Shown: positions 1 through 7,645, counted from the stretch's first letter. The stretch: 35,088 nucleotides of DNA from Thioalkalivibrio thiocyanoxidans ARh2 (GCF_000385215.1 NZ_ARQK01000028.1:1-35088), one strand, 5' to 3'. Notes: generated by a model from the letters alone, not told the origin. Made by a program: numbers and translations.

Positions 1-232
1 GCGCAGCGAGTTTCAGCGCCGCCGGCCTGGCGCGTCCGGAGCAAGGTTCCTGGGCGAATCCCGGGCGTGTTTCTTGGTTACTTCTTTGCACGAGCAAAGA
101 AGTAACTCGCGGCGCGCTCGCGAGTGAGCGCAGGCAGGCGGTGGCCCGAAGCCACCGTAAACTCCAGAGGTCGAACCAGGTCCCGCCTCAGGGCACGGGA
201 CAGCGCCCCAGCGGGAGGGGGCACAGGGCGGG
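1..232. other. Non-coding region downstream of lipA
   Basis: No convincing gene is visible on either strand. The stretch contains one perfect 13-bp inverted repeat (listed separately at 77-106) and a GC-rich tract with a CTCGCGAG palindrome at 117-124 inside weak GCGCTC/GAGCGC arms. No stem followed by a T-run, which would mark an intrinsic terminator for lipA, was found close to the lipA stop. Short open frames here lack ribosome binding sites and recognisable protein features. Confidence 0.6.
77..106. repeat. Perfect 13-bp inverted repeat hairpin, REP-like
   Basis: GTTACTTCTTTGC at 77-89 is the exact reverse complement of 94-106, separated by the 4-base loop ACGA. The stem is markedly AT-richer than the surrounding DNA and has no adjacent T-run on either strand, so it is not a classical terminator. 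Hairpins of the form GTTACTTnCTTTG...CAAAGnAAGTAAC recur as dispersed repeats in several proteobacterial genomes. Assigning this copy to such a family is from memory of the pattern, not from a search. Confidence 0.7.
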
Positions 233-1189
233 TCAGGCGGTTTCGAGGCCCTGGGCCTGGAGGTCGGCGTGGTAGGAGGAGCGCACCATGGGGCCGCTGG
301 CCACCTGCTTGAAGCCCATTTCGCGCGCGGCCTCGCCGAGCTCGTCGAACTCCTCGGGCGCCAGGAAGCGCGTGACCGGGAGATGATGGCGCGAGGGCTG
401 CAGGTACTGACCCAGGGTCAGCATGTCGCAACCGTGTTCGCGCAGGTCCGCCAGGACCTCCAGCAGCTCCTCGCGCGTCTCGCCGAGTCCGAGCATCAGG
501 CCGGACTTGGTTGGTACGCCGGGGTGCTGTTCGCGGAAGCGCTTCAGCAGCTCCAGCGACCACTGATAATCGGCACCGGGGCGCGCCTCGCGGTAAAGCC
601 GCGGGACCGTCTCGAGGTTGTGATTGAAGACGTCCGGCGGGGCCTGGTGCATGATCTCCAGCGCCCGGTCCATGCGGCCGCGGAAATCCGGTACCAGGAT
701 CTCGATCTTCGTGTTCGGGTTCAGCGTGCGGACCTCGCGGATGCACTCGACGAAGTGGCCCGCGCCACCGTCGCGCAGGTCGTCGCGGTCTACCGAGGTG
801 ATGACCACGTACTTCAGGCCCAGCGCCTGGATGGTCTCGGCCAGGTGGCGAGGCTCGTCCGGGTCCAGGGCCTCGGGGCGGCCATGCGCGACATCGCAGA
901 ACGGGCAGCGGCGGGTGCAGATGTCGCCCATGATCATGAAGGTCGCGGTGCCGTGGGCGAAGCATTCGCCCAGGTTCGGGCAGCTTGCCTCTTCGCAGAC
1001 GGTGTGCAGCTTCTGGTCGCGCAGGATGCGCTTGATGCGCTGCACCTCGGGCCGTGCCTGGCTCTGGGCGCGGATCCACTTCGGCTTGCGCTGTGGCTGC
1101 TCGGTCGGGCGGATCTTGACCGGGATGCGCGCGACCTTGTCGGCGGCGCGTTGTTTTTCGCCAGGTTGGGGTCGGGTTCGAGTATCCAT
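233..1189 (-). CDS. lipA: Lipoyl synthase
   Basis: A radical SAM enzyme that inserts two sulfurs into octanoyl groups on lipoyl domains of the pyruvate and 2-oxoglutarate dehydrogenase complexes and the glycine cleavage system, in the cytoplasm. The 318-residue protein carries the LipA-specific auxiliary cluster motif CX4CX5C (C65, C70, C76), the radical SAM motif CX3CX2C (C91, C95, C98) and the C-terminal RSSY motif (303-306), whose serine ligates the auxiliary cluster. Length is normal for the family. The ATG at 1189 is preceded by GGGAAG at a good distance. It is the last gene of a minus-strand run and starts 66 bp after the stop of an HDOD gene. The usual partner lipB is not in the window, so octanoyl transfer must be encoded elsewhere. 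Confidence 0.97.
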   Translation of the reverse strand: MDTRTRPQPGEKQRAADKVARIPVKIRPTEQPQRKPKWIRAQSQARPEVQRIKRILRDQKLHTVCEEASCPNLGECFAHGTATFMIMGDICTRRCPFCDVAHGRPEALDPDEPRHLAETIQALGLKYVVITSVDRDDLRDGGAGHFVECIREVRTLNPNTKIEILVPDFRGRMDRALEIMHQAPPDVFNHNLETVPRLYREARPGADYQWSLELLKRFREQHPGVPTKSGLMLGLGETREELLEVLADLREHGCDMLTLGQYLQPSRHHLPVTRFLAPEEFDELGEAAREMGFKQVASGPMVRSSYHADLQAQGLETA

Positions 1190-1255
1190 TATGTCTTCCC
1201 TGGATGGGTTGCGGTCGCCCCGTCCGAGGAACGGGCGATAGCGGCACGATCCGGG

Positions 1256-2455
1256 TCAGGCGACCTCGCGGATCAGCGTGTCAATCTCGCGGCGGGCCGT
1301 GTCGATCGCAGGCAGTTGCCCGTTGTCGTCGAGCACGAAGCCGAATCGGGCCACGGCGTTCAAATCGGCGAGTGGCGTGCGGTCCGCCACGGCATCGTCG
1401 CCGTCGCGCGTGCAGGCACTGCGAGCGATGCGGACGATGTCCGTCAGGGGCGCTGCCGCGGCGTTTTCGGGGCCCCCGGAGTCACGAATGGCCTCCATGA
1501 TATCGGAAGCCAGGCCCCATTGTTGGGCAACCAGTTCGGCGATCAGGCCTTCCAGACGGTAGAGGATGCGCTCGATGTCCTCGGCGCTGCGGTCGGGGTG
1601 ACTGCGGGCGACCTCGCCGATGATGGGCAATGCGCCGACCCGATGCAGCAGCCCGGCCAGCAGGGCCTTTTGCGGATCCACTGCCTCGCTCTGGTCGGCC
1701 AGCACGCAGCTGATGGCCGCGACGCGGGCCGAACGCCGCCACAGGCGTTCCAGCAGGCCGTGGTAGGGGCTGTCGCGCCGAATGAAGACCTGGTGCGCGG
1801 CGAGCGCCATCACCAGTTGCCGGGTCCGCTCGAGGCCGAGACGGGAGACCGCATCGGCCAGCCGCGAGACCTCGCGCTGGCTCCCCATCGCCGGGCTGTT
1901 GGCCACCGACAGCAGGCGTGCGGCGACACTGGGGTCTTCCTCGATGATGCGGGTGACGCGCTCGATATCGACGTCCGGGTCTTTCAGCGTCGCCTGCAGG
2001 TGCAGTGCCACCTCCGGGAGCTGCGGCAATTGCAGTTCGCCGGAGAAGGCGCGGGTGTAGATGCTGGTGAACAGTTCGCCCTCGAGATCGGACAGCTCGA
2101 TCTCGCTGACCTCCACGCCTTCGCGCGCGCCATCGATCAGGTTCTCGTACACCTTGCGGTCGAACAGGGCGAGACGTCCACTGCTCGCCGCGATCGCGTG
2201 GCTGTGGTAGTCGCGTTCGTTGAACAGCGGGTTCAGGGATTCCGGGCTGCCGCCCTTGAGAATCACCGACTGGCCGTCGTCGGACAGGATGACCCGCCCT
2301 TCAAGGAGAAAGATCAGATGACGCCATTCGTCGCGCGCATGCAGCTTGAGGCCGGGCTTGATCTCCAGGGTGCTCGCGTGCTGGAGAAGCTTTTGCTGCG
2401 CGCGTGCGCCCAGGTCGGCGAACGGGGCGAGTTGTGGAAGACGTTCCTCGAGCAC
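1256..2455 (-). CDS. HDOD-domain protein with degenerate cNMP-binding-like N-terminus (copy 1)
   Basis: Probable cytoplasmic signalling or regulatory protein. The first ~130 residues resemble the beta-barrel of a CAP-type cyclic-nucleotide-binding domain (HLIFLLEGRVILS), but the phosphate-binding cassette (FGE...R) is not recognisable. From about residue 145 an HDOD domain follows (LPQLPEVALHLQ, IIEEDPSVAARLLSVANSPA, AVSRLGLERTRQLV, ALLAGLLHRVGALPII). HDOD domains are HD-fold relatives lacking the metal-binding pair, so no phosphodiesterase activity is expected. The frame is open further upstream, but that would overlap the preceding gene by more than 180 bp. The GTG at 2455 (or TTG at 2458) lies just after that gene's stop, behind AAGGCTGGA, and is preferred (399 residues). 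Adjacent to and paralogous with the next gene. Ligand and partner are unknown. Confidence 0.85.
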   Translation of the reverse strand: MLEERLPQLAPFADLGARAQQKLLQHASTLEIKPGLKLHARDEWRHLIFLLEGRVILSDDGQSVILKGGSPESLNPLFNERDYHSHAIAASSGRLALFDRKVYENLIDGAREGVEVSEIELSDLEGELFTSIYTRAFSGELQLPQLPEVALHLQATLKDPDVDIERVTRIIEEDPSVAARLLSVANSPAMGSQREVSRLADAVSRLGLERTRQLVMALAAHQVFIRRDSPYHGLLERLWRRSARVAAISCVLADQSEAVDPQKALLAGLLHRVGALPIIGEVARSHPDRSAEDIERILYRLEGLIAELVAQQWGLASDIMEAIRDSGGPENAAAAPLTDIVRIARSACTRDGDDAVADRTPLADLNAVARFGFVLDDNGQLPAIDTARREIDTLIREVA

Positions 2456-2468
2456 CAAAGATCCAGCC

Positions 2469-3710
2469 TTACTGTTCGAAGAGTTTCTGCAGTTCCACCA
2501 GATCGGCGGCACGGGCCTCCAGAAAGGCAATCGGTTCCCCGGGGGCGGGGGTATCGATGCCCAGCAGTTCGAAAGCCCTGACCTCGGACGGTGCCGGCAG
2601 TTCCTTGCCCTCGTCCTGCAGTGCGGCGTACTGGGCGACCAGCGCGATCGTGGCATAGTCGGGTTCCGCCGGCCGGTAGCCCCAGTCGCTGCTGTGCTCG
2701 GCGACGTTGACCAGGTCTTCGCCCAGGTCCCAGTAGTTGATGACCAGGACCCCGGCGAGGTTGCGCAGGCGGCGAACCAGTCGGGCGATGCGCTCGGGAT
2801 CCGGGTGGTCTTCGCGGACCTCGATGAACTGGATGATCGGGACGGCCCCGATGCCGGCCACCAGACCGGCGAGCAGCGCGCGTTCGCGATCCAGCAGCTT
2901 CAGGGAGTCGGCCACCAGATAGGCATAGGCCGATTGCAGTACACCGTGCTGCCAGACCGCCTCCATGGCCTCGCGCGTGGCCGCATGACGGGCCTTGAAG
3001 GCCTGTCGCATGGCCATGTTCATCGCCAGCATGCGGGTATTGCGAAAGCCCAGGCGCGTGACCGCGTCACGTACGGACTGGATCTGCTGCGAGCCGCGGA
3101 ACAGCGGGCTGTTCGTGGCGTGCAAGAGGGCGCCGGCAATGGTCCCGTCGCGCTGGATCACGTCGGTCAGCTTGTCGATGTCCGCGTCCGGGTCCCGGGT
3201 CAGCTCCTGAATGCGCAGGGCGACCTCGGGCATGGTCGGCAGTTCCAGGCGATTACTGGTGATCAGGTCGTATAGTTCACTGAAAAAGGCCCCTTCCGTG
3301 TCATCCAGGTCGGTGTCGTGGACCACCAGCGACGCACTGTGGGCCTGCTCCAGCGCCTCGGTAGGCACCTCCAGCATGCGGCAGGGCTTCTCGGTAATGA
3401 TGAAGTCGTGCTGGCCGGCTCCGCCGTCGAACATCTGCATGGGTGGTTCGCCGTCGCCATCGCCGACGGTGATGCGCGAAGGGGTGCCGCCGCTGACGCG
3501 TACCAGTTGCCCGCTCAGCAGGAACAGGTGCCGGTCCACGACATCCTGGGGCCGCAGCCGTTTGCCGGCGGGCAGCTCCGGGCTCGCGCATGCCTGGGCC
3601 AGTTCCGCACGGGCGGACTCCGACAGGTGCGCGGTGAGATCCATTTCCTGGAGCAGACTGTCGATGGTCGTCGTGTCCATGAGCGGTTCCGTTGCCTGTG
3701 TTTCCGTCAT
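2469..3710 (-). CDS. HDOD-domain protein with degenerate cNMP-binding-like N-terminus (copy 2)
   Basis: 413 residues with the same architecture as its downstream neighbour: an N-terminal CAP-effector-like barrel (about 25-130, HLFLLSGQLVRVS) and an HDOD domain (about 150-345: LPTMPEVALRIQ, VIQRDGTIAGALLHATNSPL, AVTRLGFRNTRML). The position where many HDOD proteins keep LLHdiG reads GLVAGIG, so even that histidine is lost here. The phosphate-binding cassette of true cNMP sensors is not visible. The ATG at 3710 follows an AGGGA that is very close; an alternative ATG at 3680 has GGAA upstream at better spacing, so the N-terminus is uncertain by 10 residues. The stop is 13 bp before the start of the paralogue, indicating co-transcription. 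Function is not known; HDOD proteins in other Gammaproteobacteria act in signalling and motility control. Confidence 0.86.
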   Translation of the reverse strand: MTETQATEPLMDTTTIDSLLQEMDLTAHLSESARAELAQACASPELPAGKRLRPQDVVDRHLFLLSGQLVRVSGGTPSRITVGDGDGEPPMQMFDGGAGQHDFIITEKPCRMLEVPTEALEQAHSASLVVHDTDLDDTEGAFFSELYDLITSNRLELPTMPEVALRIQELTRDPDADIDKLTDVIQRDGTIAGALLHATNSPLFRGSQQIQSVRDAVTRLGFRNTRMLAMNMAMRQAFKARHAATREAMEAVWQHGVLQSAYAYLVADSLKLLDRERALLAGLVAGIGAVPIIQFIEVREDHPDPERIARLVRRLRNLAGVLVINYWDLGEDLVNVAEHSSDWGYRPAEPDYATIALVAQYAALQDEGKELPAPSEVRAFELLGIDTPAPGEPIAFLEARAADLVELQKLFEQ

Positions 3711-3774
3711 TCCCTGGTCCGGGACGGGCGCCAGTGGGTTCGTGTTTCCCGGTCCGCTGTGTCCGCCCGCACAA

Positions 3775-4359
3775 TCACCGCACGGGATCGTGCCGGGTGT
3801 TTGGCAGGGAAGTCGCGTCTTGTGACGTGGGCCTCAGTGTAGCATCCCGTGCGGGCTCAAGGCCCCCGCGACAGGCGAAGGAAAGACGCCCGCGCGAGTC
3901 GATCAGGCCCTCGGCGTGCAGGAAGGCCCGTGCATCGTCGGCATCCTTCTCGAACCAGCGCGCGGTCGACCCGAGGCGGAAGCTGTAGCCCCAGGTGTCC
4001 ATGTCCTGCATCAGCCGGGCGCGGCCCACCCCGGGCAGGGCATCGGCAAGCAGGATCTGCAGATAGCACACCCCGCATTCCTCCAGATCGTCGCCGCCGG
4101 CATTGGTATGCAGGGCCGCGCGGCGTTCGGGTTCCATGCAGATCAGGTGGCCAGTCTCGTGCAGCGCCGAGTGCAGCGGGGTATCCGGGCGTACATGCAC
4201 GGTCAGCCCGATGATCCCGGCCTCGGGCTCGCCCCACCAGGTCCCGGGCAGGGTTGCACCGGGCGGATGCATCACCAGTTCCAGCCCGTAGCGTCCGAGC
4301 AGGTCGCGCAACGAGGCTTCGATGGCGGGGTCGCCGCATTCGATAACGGGGGCGATCAT
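3775..4359 (-). CDS. Uncharacterised HExxH (zincin-like) protein
   Basis: 194-residue soluble protein of unknown function. It has a clear HExxH signature, HETGH at residues 67-71 in the context LHSALHETGHLICM, on a predicted helix. About 22 residues later an acidic pair (E93-E94) sits in LEECGVCYLQILLADALPG, a helix that could supply the third, glutamate zinc ligand of a gluzincin-type peptidase. No signal peptide or membrane segment is visible, so a cytoplasmic location is likely. The last ~28 residues look unstructured. The ATG at 4359 overlaps the stop of the upstream gene in an ATGA arrangement, which fixes the start and implies translational coupling. It could be a peptidase or an inactive relative; substrate unknown. 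I do not recognise the family. Confidence 0.75.
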   Translation of the reverse strand: MIAPVIECGDPAIEASLRDLLGRYGLELVMHPPGATLPGTWWGEPEAGIIGLTVHVRPDTPLHSALHETGHLICMEPERRAALHTNAGGDDLEECGVCYLQILLADALPGVGRARLMQDMDTWGYSFRLGSTARWFEKDADDARAFLHAEGLIDSRGRLSFACRGGLEPARDATLRPTSQDATSLPNTRHDPVR

Positions 4360-4760
4360 GGGCGGGAATCGCCGGGCAGGGCCCGGGTTCGGGCCCGGCT
4401 GCGGCGCGGGCATTCTTCGGGGTGCTCGCGGCACCAGGCATCCACCCGCTCGGTCAGGTCGTCCTGGAAGCAGAGGAGGTAGAAGCGGGCCTGCTCGCGG
4501 TTCGCGATGGCCGGGCGTCCGAGGGCGTCGACCACGCCGGTGCGCAATGCGGCGATGATCGCGTTGGCGGCCTTTTTCTGCGGCCAGGCGGTGATCTGTT
4601 CCCAGGCCTCGGGACTGAAATAAAGACGGAGCAGGTCCGGGCGCGTGGTCAGCAGCATGCGCGTGACATTGCGCAGGGTCGTCTCGGCCTCGCCCCAGTC
4701 GTGGACCAGGCCGCCCTCCAGCAGGCGCTCGATCTCCTCGCGGCCCTTGGGCGAGAGCAT
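4356..4760 (-). CDS. Conserved-looking hypothetical protein between BolA and the HExxH gene
   Basis: 134 residues, not recognised. The protein appears soluble and mostly helical, with aromatic/charged segments around residues 40-60 (LRLYFSPEAWEQITAWPQKK) and 90-112 (REQARFYLLCFQDDLTERVDAW), and a short basic, Pro/Arg-rich C-terminus. No signal peptide, membrane span or metal motif is seen; two cysteines (in AWCREHPEEC) are present near the C-terminus. The ATG at 4760 follows AGCGGG and lies 13 bp after the BolA-family stop. Its own stop overlaps the start of the HExxH gene by 4 bp. The tight packing makes this a real gene of one transcription unit, but no function can be assigned. Confidence 0.75.
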   Translation of the reverse strand: MLSPKGREEIERLLEGGLVHDWGEAETTLRNVTRMLLTTRPDLLRLYFSPEAWEQITAWPQKKAANAIIAALRTGVVDALGRPAIANREQARFYLLCFQDDLTERVDAWCREHPEECPRRSRARTRALPGDSRP

Positions 4761-4773
4761 CCCGCTGACGTGC

Positions 4774-5013
4774 CTAGGCGCCTGCGGCCTCTTCCGGCGT
4801 CAGGGCGCGGATGGACAGCGCATGGACCTCGCCGGAGTCGATCTGGTCGCGCACGGTGGCGTAGACGGTCTGGTGCTTCTTGACCTTGTTCATCCCGGCG
4901 AACTGCGGGCTGACGACCAGGGCCTCGAACTTGCCCTCGCCCCCGGTCACCTCGACCTTCTCGGCCTCCGGCAGGCCGGCGCGGATGAGTTCGGCCACTT
5001 GATTGGCTTCCAT
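4774..5013 (-). CDS. BolA/IbaG-family protein
   Basis: 79-residue BolA-fold protein, closest in length and motifs to IbaG (YrbA). These proteins bind [2Fe-2S] clusters together with monothiol glutaredoxins and take part in iron-sulfur trafficking and acid or redox stress responses. The conserved segments are KFEALVVSPQF, NKVKKHQTVY and the C-terminal HALSIRALTPEE. H64 in that last segment is the invariant cluster-ligating histidine. The ATG at 5013 is the first gene of the minus-strand run and is preceded on that strand by AAGGACTCACC. A link with lipA at the other end of the same run would make sense because lipoyl synthase consumes Fe-S cluster sulfur, but this is inference. Confidence 0.9.
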   Translation of the reverse strand: MEANQVAELIRAGLPEAEKVEVTGGEGKFEALVVSPQFAGMNKVKKHQTVYATVRDQIDSGEVHALSIRALTPEEAAGA

Positions 5014-5243
5014 GGTGAGTCCTTGATGTCGATGTGTATGTCGGCAGAGGCCGCATGATAGCCAGTGGCGTGGCGCTACAGAAGGGCGAGGTGGCCCGGC
5101 TCCGGGAACTCGTGGTAGTGGTGGGGTTCCGAACGGGAGATAGTCGCGGTACGCACACTGGCTTGGTGCCGGCAGCGACTACCGGTTAGTATTAGGAAAT
5201 GCTGATATAACGGACGGGCCCATATGGCCCTGGAGGACACCGC
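5014..5243. promoter_or_regulatory. Divergent promoter region between the bolA-like and persulfide dioxygenase genes
   Basis: 230 bp with no gene. It must hold promoters for both directions. The AT-richest part, about 5186-5212, contains TATAAC at 5206-5211 as a candidate -10 for the plus-strand dioxygenase gene, but no good -35 at normal spacing, so an activator- or repressor-controlled promoter is possible. An 8-bp palindrome CCATATGG lies just upstream of the ribosome binding site GGAGGA. No clear leftward promoter could be picked. Confidence 0.4.
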
Positions 5244-5996
5244 ATGATTTTCAAGCAGCTGTTCGAGGAAGAATCGTCCACCTACACCTATCTGCTGAGC
5301 TGCCCGGACACGGGCAAGACCGCGCTGATCGATCCGGTGATCGAGACCGTGGACCGCGATCTGCGGGTGCTGCAGGAGATGGGGCTGAGCCTCGACTACG
5401 CGATCGAGACGCACATCCACGCCGACCACATCACCGGCGGCAAGATGCTGCGCGAGCGGACGGGCTGCCAGCTGGCCGGCCCGGCGCTGGACGAGCTGCC
5501 CTGTCGCGACGTCGGCCTGCGCGAGGGCGAGCCCTTCCAGGTGGGGAATCTGGTGATCAATCCCCTCTATACCCCGGGGCATACCGATTCCCATCATGCC
5601 TATCTGATGGATCACGTCGGCCTGAAGATGCTGTTCTCCGGGGACGCCCTGCTGATCGAGGCCTGTGGCCGCACCGACTTCCAGTCGGGTGACGCGAAGA
5701 CCCTGTACCGGTCGATCCATGACAAGTTCTTCACCCTGCCGGACGAGACGCTGGTGTATCCGTGCCACGACTACGAAGAGCGCCAGATCACCACCATCGG
5801 GCAGGAGAAGATGCGCAACCCGCGCCTGGGCAAGAACAAGCCCGAGGCGGAGTTCGTCAAGATCATGGAGGAGATGGACCTGCCGTATCCGAAGAAGATC
5901 GACTGGGCGCTGCCCGGCAACGAGGGCTGCGGGATCTGCCCGGACAACCTGCCGGACGAGAAAAAGCGCCTCTGCGAACCGGATCAGCAGGGCTGA
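5244..5996 (+). CDS. ETHE1-like persulfide dioxygenase (metallo-beta-lactamase fold)
   Basis: Predicted mononuclear non-haem iron enzyme that oxidises glutathione persulfide to sulfite, linking sulfide or sulfane sulfur to sulfite. The 250-residue protein has the metallo-beta-lactamase motif HxHxDH (H57, H59, D61, H62), then H113 (TPGHTDSH), D134 (FSGDALL) and H175 (YPCHDY). The string CGRTDFQSGD at 141-150 is diagnostic of the ETHE1/persulfide dioxygenase clade rather than glyoxalase II. By analogy with ETHE1 the iron triad would be H57, H113 and D134. The C-terminus adds a CGICPDNLP segment. The start ATG follows GGAGGA at ideal distance. A strong hairpin follows at 6002-6031. In a sulfur-oxidising host it could serve energy metabolism or sulfide detoxification; a rhodanese partner is not adjacent. 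Confidence 0.92.
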   Translation: MIFKQLFEEESSTYTYLLSCPDTGKTALIDPVIETVDRDLRVLQEMGLSLDYAIETHIHADHITGGKMLRERTGCQLAGPALDELPCRDVGLREGEPFQVGNLVINPLYTPGHTDSHHAYLMDHVGLKMLFSGDALLIEACGRTDFQSGDAKTLYRSIHDKFFTLPDETLVYPCHDYEERQITTIGQEKMRNPRLGKNKPEAEFVKIMEEMDLPYPKKIDWALPGNEGCGICPDNLPDEKKRLCEPDQQG

Positions 5997-6001
5997 TCGA
6001 G

Positions 6002-6031
6002 GTGTCGGGGCCGATCACACGGCCCCGACAC
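6002..6031 (+). terminator. Strong hairpin after the persulfide dioxygenase gene
   Basis: GTGTCGGGGCC at 6002-6012 pairs perfectly with 6021-6031 around an 8-base loop, beginning 6 bp after the stop codon. There is no T-run afterwards, so it is either an atypical terminator or an mRNA-stabilising 3' stem. Confidence 0.55.
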
Positions 6032-6092
6032 TGGCATCGGAGTGTGGCGGACGGTTTTGCCCGCCCCGCACTCCCCATTACACTCCACCCCC

Positions 6093-6920
6093 ATGACGGA
6101 CACCAATCCCGTGGAGCGCCTGCGCGCGATCATGGCGCGCCTGCGCGATCCCGAGCAGGGCTGTGCCTGGGATCGGGCGCAGACTGCCCAGACCATCGTG
6201 CCCCATACCCTGGAGGAGACCTTCGAGCTGGCCGATGCGATCGCCCGCGACGATGGCAGCGAGGTGGCCAGTCGGGAGCTGCGCGACGAGCTGGGCGATC
6301 TCCTGTTTCAGGTGGTCTTCCAGGCGCGGATCGCGGAGGAGGCCGGGCGCTTTGACCTCGATGACATTGCCCGTGGGATTGGCGACAAGCTGGTGCGGCG
6401 CCACCCGCATGTATTCGCTGATGCCGAATACTCGGATGATGCCGCCCGCGAGGCAGCCTGGGAATCGGCCAAGGCCGAAGAGCGCGCCGCCCGCGACCAC
6501 CACAGCGCGATGGACGACATCCCGCTGGCGATGCCGGCCCTGGCCCGGGCCGCCAAGACCCAGCGCCGCGCGGCCCGGCTGGGCTTCGACTGGGACGATC
6601 CGGCGCCGGTGCTGGAGAAGATCCACGAGGAACTGGAGGAGGTCCGCGAGGAGCTGGCGGGCGACGCCGATCCCGAGCGCGTGGCCGAGGAGATCGGCGA
6701 TCTGCTGTTTGCCGTGACCAACTGGGCGCGTCATCTGGGGGTGGAGCCGGAGGGTGCGCTGCGCGGGACCACGCGCAAGTTCGAGGCGCGCTTTCGCACC
6801 ATGGAGGCCCTGGCCCGCGCGCAGGGGCAGTCCCTTGAACAGCTGGATTTCGACGCCCAGGAGGCCCTCTACCAGGAGGCCCGGCGGCGAGAACGCGACA
6901 CCAACACGGACCCCAGATGA
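6093..6920 (+). CDS. mazG: Nucleoside triphosphate pyrophosphohydrolase MazG
   Basis: Hydrolyses NTPs/dNTPs to the monophosphate and pyrophosphate, a house-cleaning enzyme that also influences ppGpp levels in E. coli. The 275-residue protein has the tandem all-alpha MazG domains of the long, E. coli-type family. The first has EETFELADAI followed by DELGDLLFQVVF (the EExxE...ExxD metal-binding pattern, about residues 40-75). The second has EELEEVREEL followed by EEIGDLLFAVTNWAR (about 170-215). The RLGFDWDD linker is also typical. The ATG at 6093 gives the canonical N-terminus (ERLRAIMARLRDPEQGCAWD); the frame is open upstream but those residues do not match the family. The stop overlaps the ATG of the following oxidoreductase gene (ATGA), so the two are translationally coupled. 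Confidence 0.95.
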   Translation: MTDTNPVERLRAIMARLRDPEQGCAWDRAQTAQTIVPHTLEETFELADAIARDDGSEVASRELRDELGDLLFQVVFQARIAEEAGRFDLDDIARGIGDKLVRRHPHVFADAEYSDDAAREAAWESAKAEERAARDHHSAMDDIPLAMPALARAAKTQRRAARLGFDWDDPAPVLEKIHEELEEVREELAGDADPERVAEEIGDLLFAVTNWARHLGVEPEGALRGTTRKFEARFRTMEALARAQGQSLEQLDFDAQEALYQEARRRERDTNTDPR

Positions 6921-7645
6921 CACACGCCGTTGAACTGCCCGAACACTTCATGCCGGCCCGGATCGAGGCGATCGAATCCGTCACGCCGCTGATCAAGGTC
7001 TTTACCCTGTCGGCCGACCCGGCGCGCTTTTCCAGCAAGGCCGGGCAGTGGCTGGATCTGGTGATCCCGCAGCCTGCCGGCAAGCCGTTTATCGGGGGGT
7101 ATTCGGTGGTCTCCGCGCCGCGCGATGACGGGCGGCTGCAGCTCGCGATCAAGTACGCCGATCACCATCACGCCACGCATTACCTGCACACCACCGCGCG
7201 CGAGGGAGATACGGTCTATATCACCCCCGGGCAGGGCAGCTTCTTCTTCGAGCCGGGCATGGCGCGGAACGTCGTGCTGCTGGGCGCGGGGATCGGGGTC
7301 ACGCCGCTGTTCAGCATCCTGCGTGCAGTCAATGCCGGCATGCCGGACGTCTACGCCCATCTCGTTTACAGCGTCGCGCATCAGGACGAGATGCTGTTCC
7401 CCGACGAGCTGGCGCACCTGGCCAAGGCCGGGAACATCGACGTCACCCTGACCGTGACGCGCGAGGCCGAGGACTGGCTGGGCCACACCGGGCGCATCAG
7501 TCACGAGTTGCTGGAGTCCCTGAACCTGCCGCGCGATGCCCTGTTTTATTTCTGCGGTTCGCGCGAGTTCATCGAGGACATGGCCACGCTGCTGGCCGAG
7601 TGGGGGATCCCCGAGACGCAGCTCAAGTACGAGAAGTGGTGGTAG
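6917..7645 (+). CDS. FAD/NAD(P)-binding oxidoreductase, OXNAD1-like
   Basis: A 242-residue ferredoxin-NADP reductase-fold flavoprotein without an added ferredoxin domain. The FAD-binding barrel (about 1-105) carries GGYSVVSAP where most relatives have R-x-Y-S; the glycine variant matches the OXNAD1-type subfamily. The NAD(P)-binding half has GAGIGVTPLFSILR (about 115-130), CGSREFIEDMATLLAEWG and ends in YEKWW, the typical aromatic C-terminus that covers the flavin. No signal peptide. The start overlaps the mazG stop by 4 bp with no independent ribosome binding site obvious. The electron acceptor cannot be told from sequence; a ferredoxin or flavodoxin is plausible. It converges with nadB, with a palindromic repeat between them. 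Confidence 0.87.
   Translation: MTHAVELPEHFMPARIEAIESVTPLIKVFTLSADPARFSSKAGQWLDLVIPQPAGKPFIGGYSVVSAPRDDGRLQLAIKYADHHHATHYLHTTAREGDTVYITPGQGSFFFEPGMARNVVLLGAGIGVTPLFSILRAVNAGMPDVYAHLVYSVAHQDEMLFPDELAHLAKAGNIDVTLTVTREAEDWLGHTGRISHELLESLNLPRDALFYFCGSREFIEDMATLLAEWGIPETQLKYEKWW

Noticed and set aside
269-2581. Very long open frame on the plus strand opposite lipA and the first HDOD gene
   Set aside because: It is antisense to well-recognised genes, has no recognisable domain and reflects the lack of stop codons in GC-rich codon positions.
2456-2656. Upstream extension of the first HDOD protein
   Set aside because: It would overlap the second HDOD gene by more than 180 bp and consists of Pro/Arg/Ser-rich shadow sequence; a start just after the neighbour's stop with a ribosome binding site is available.
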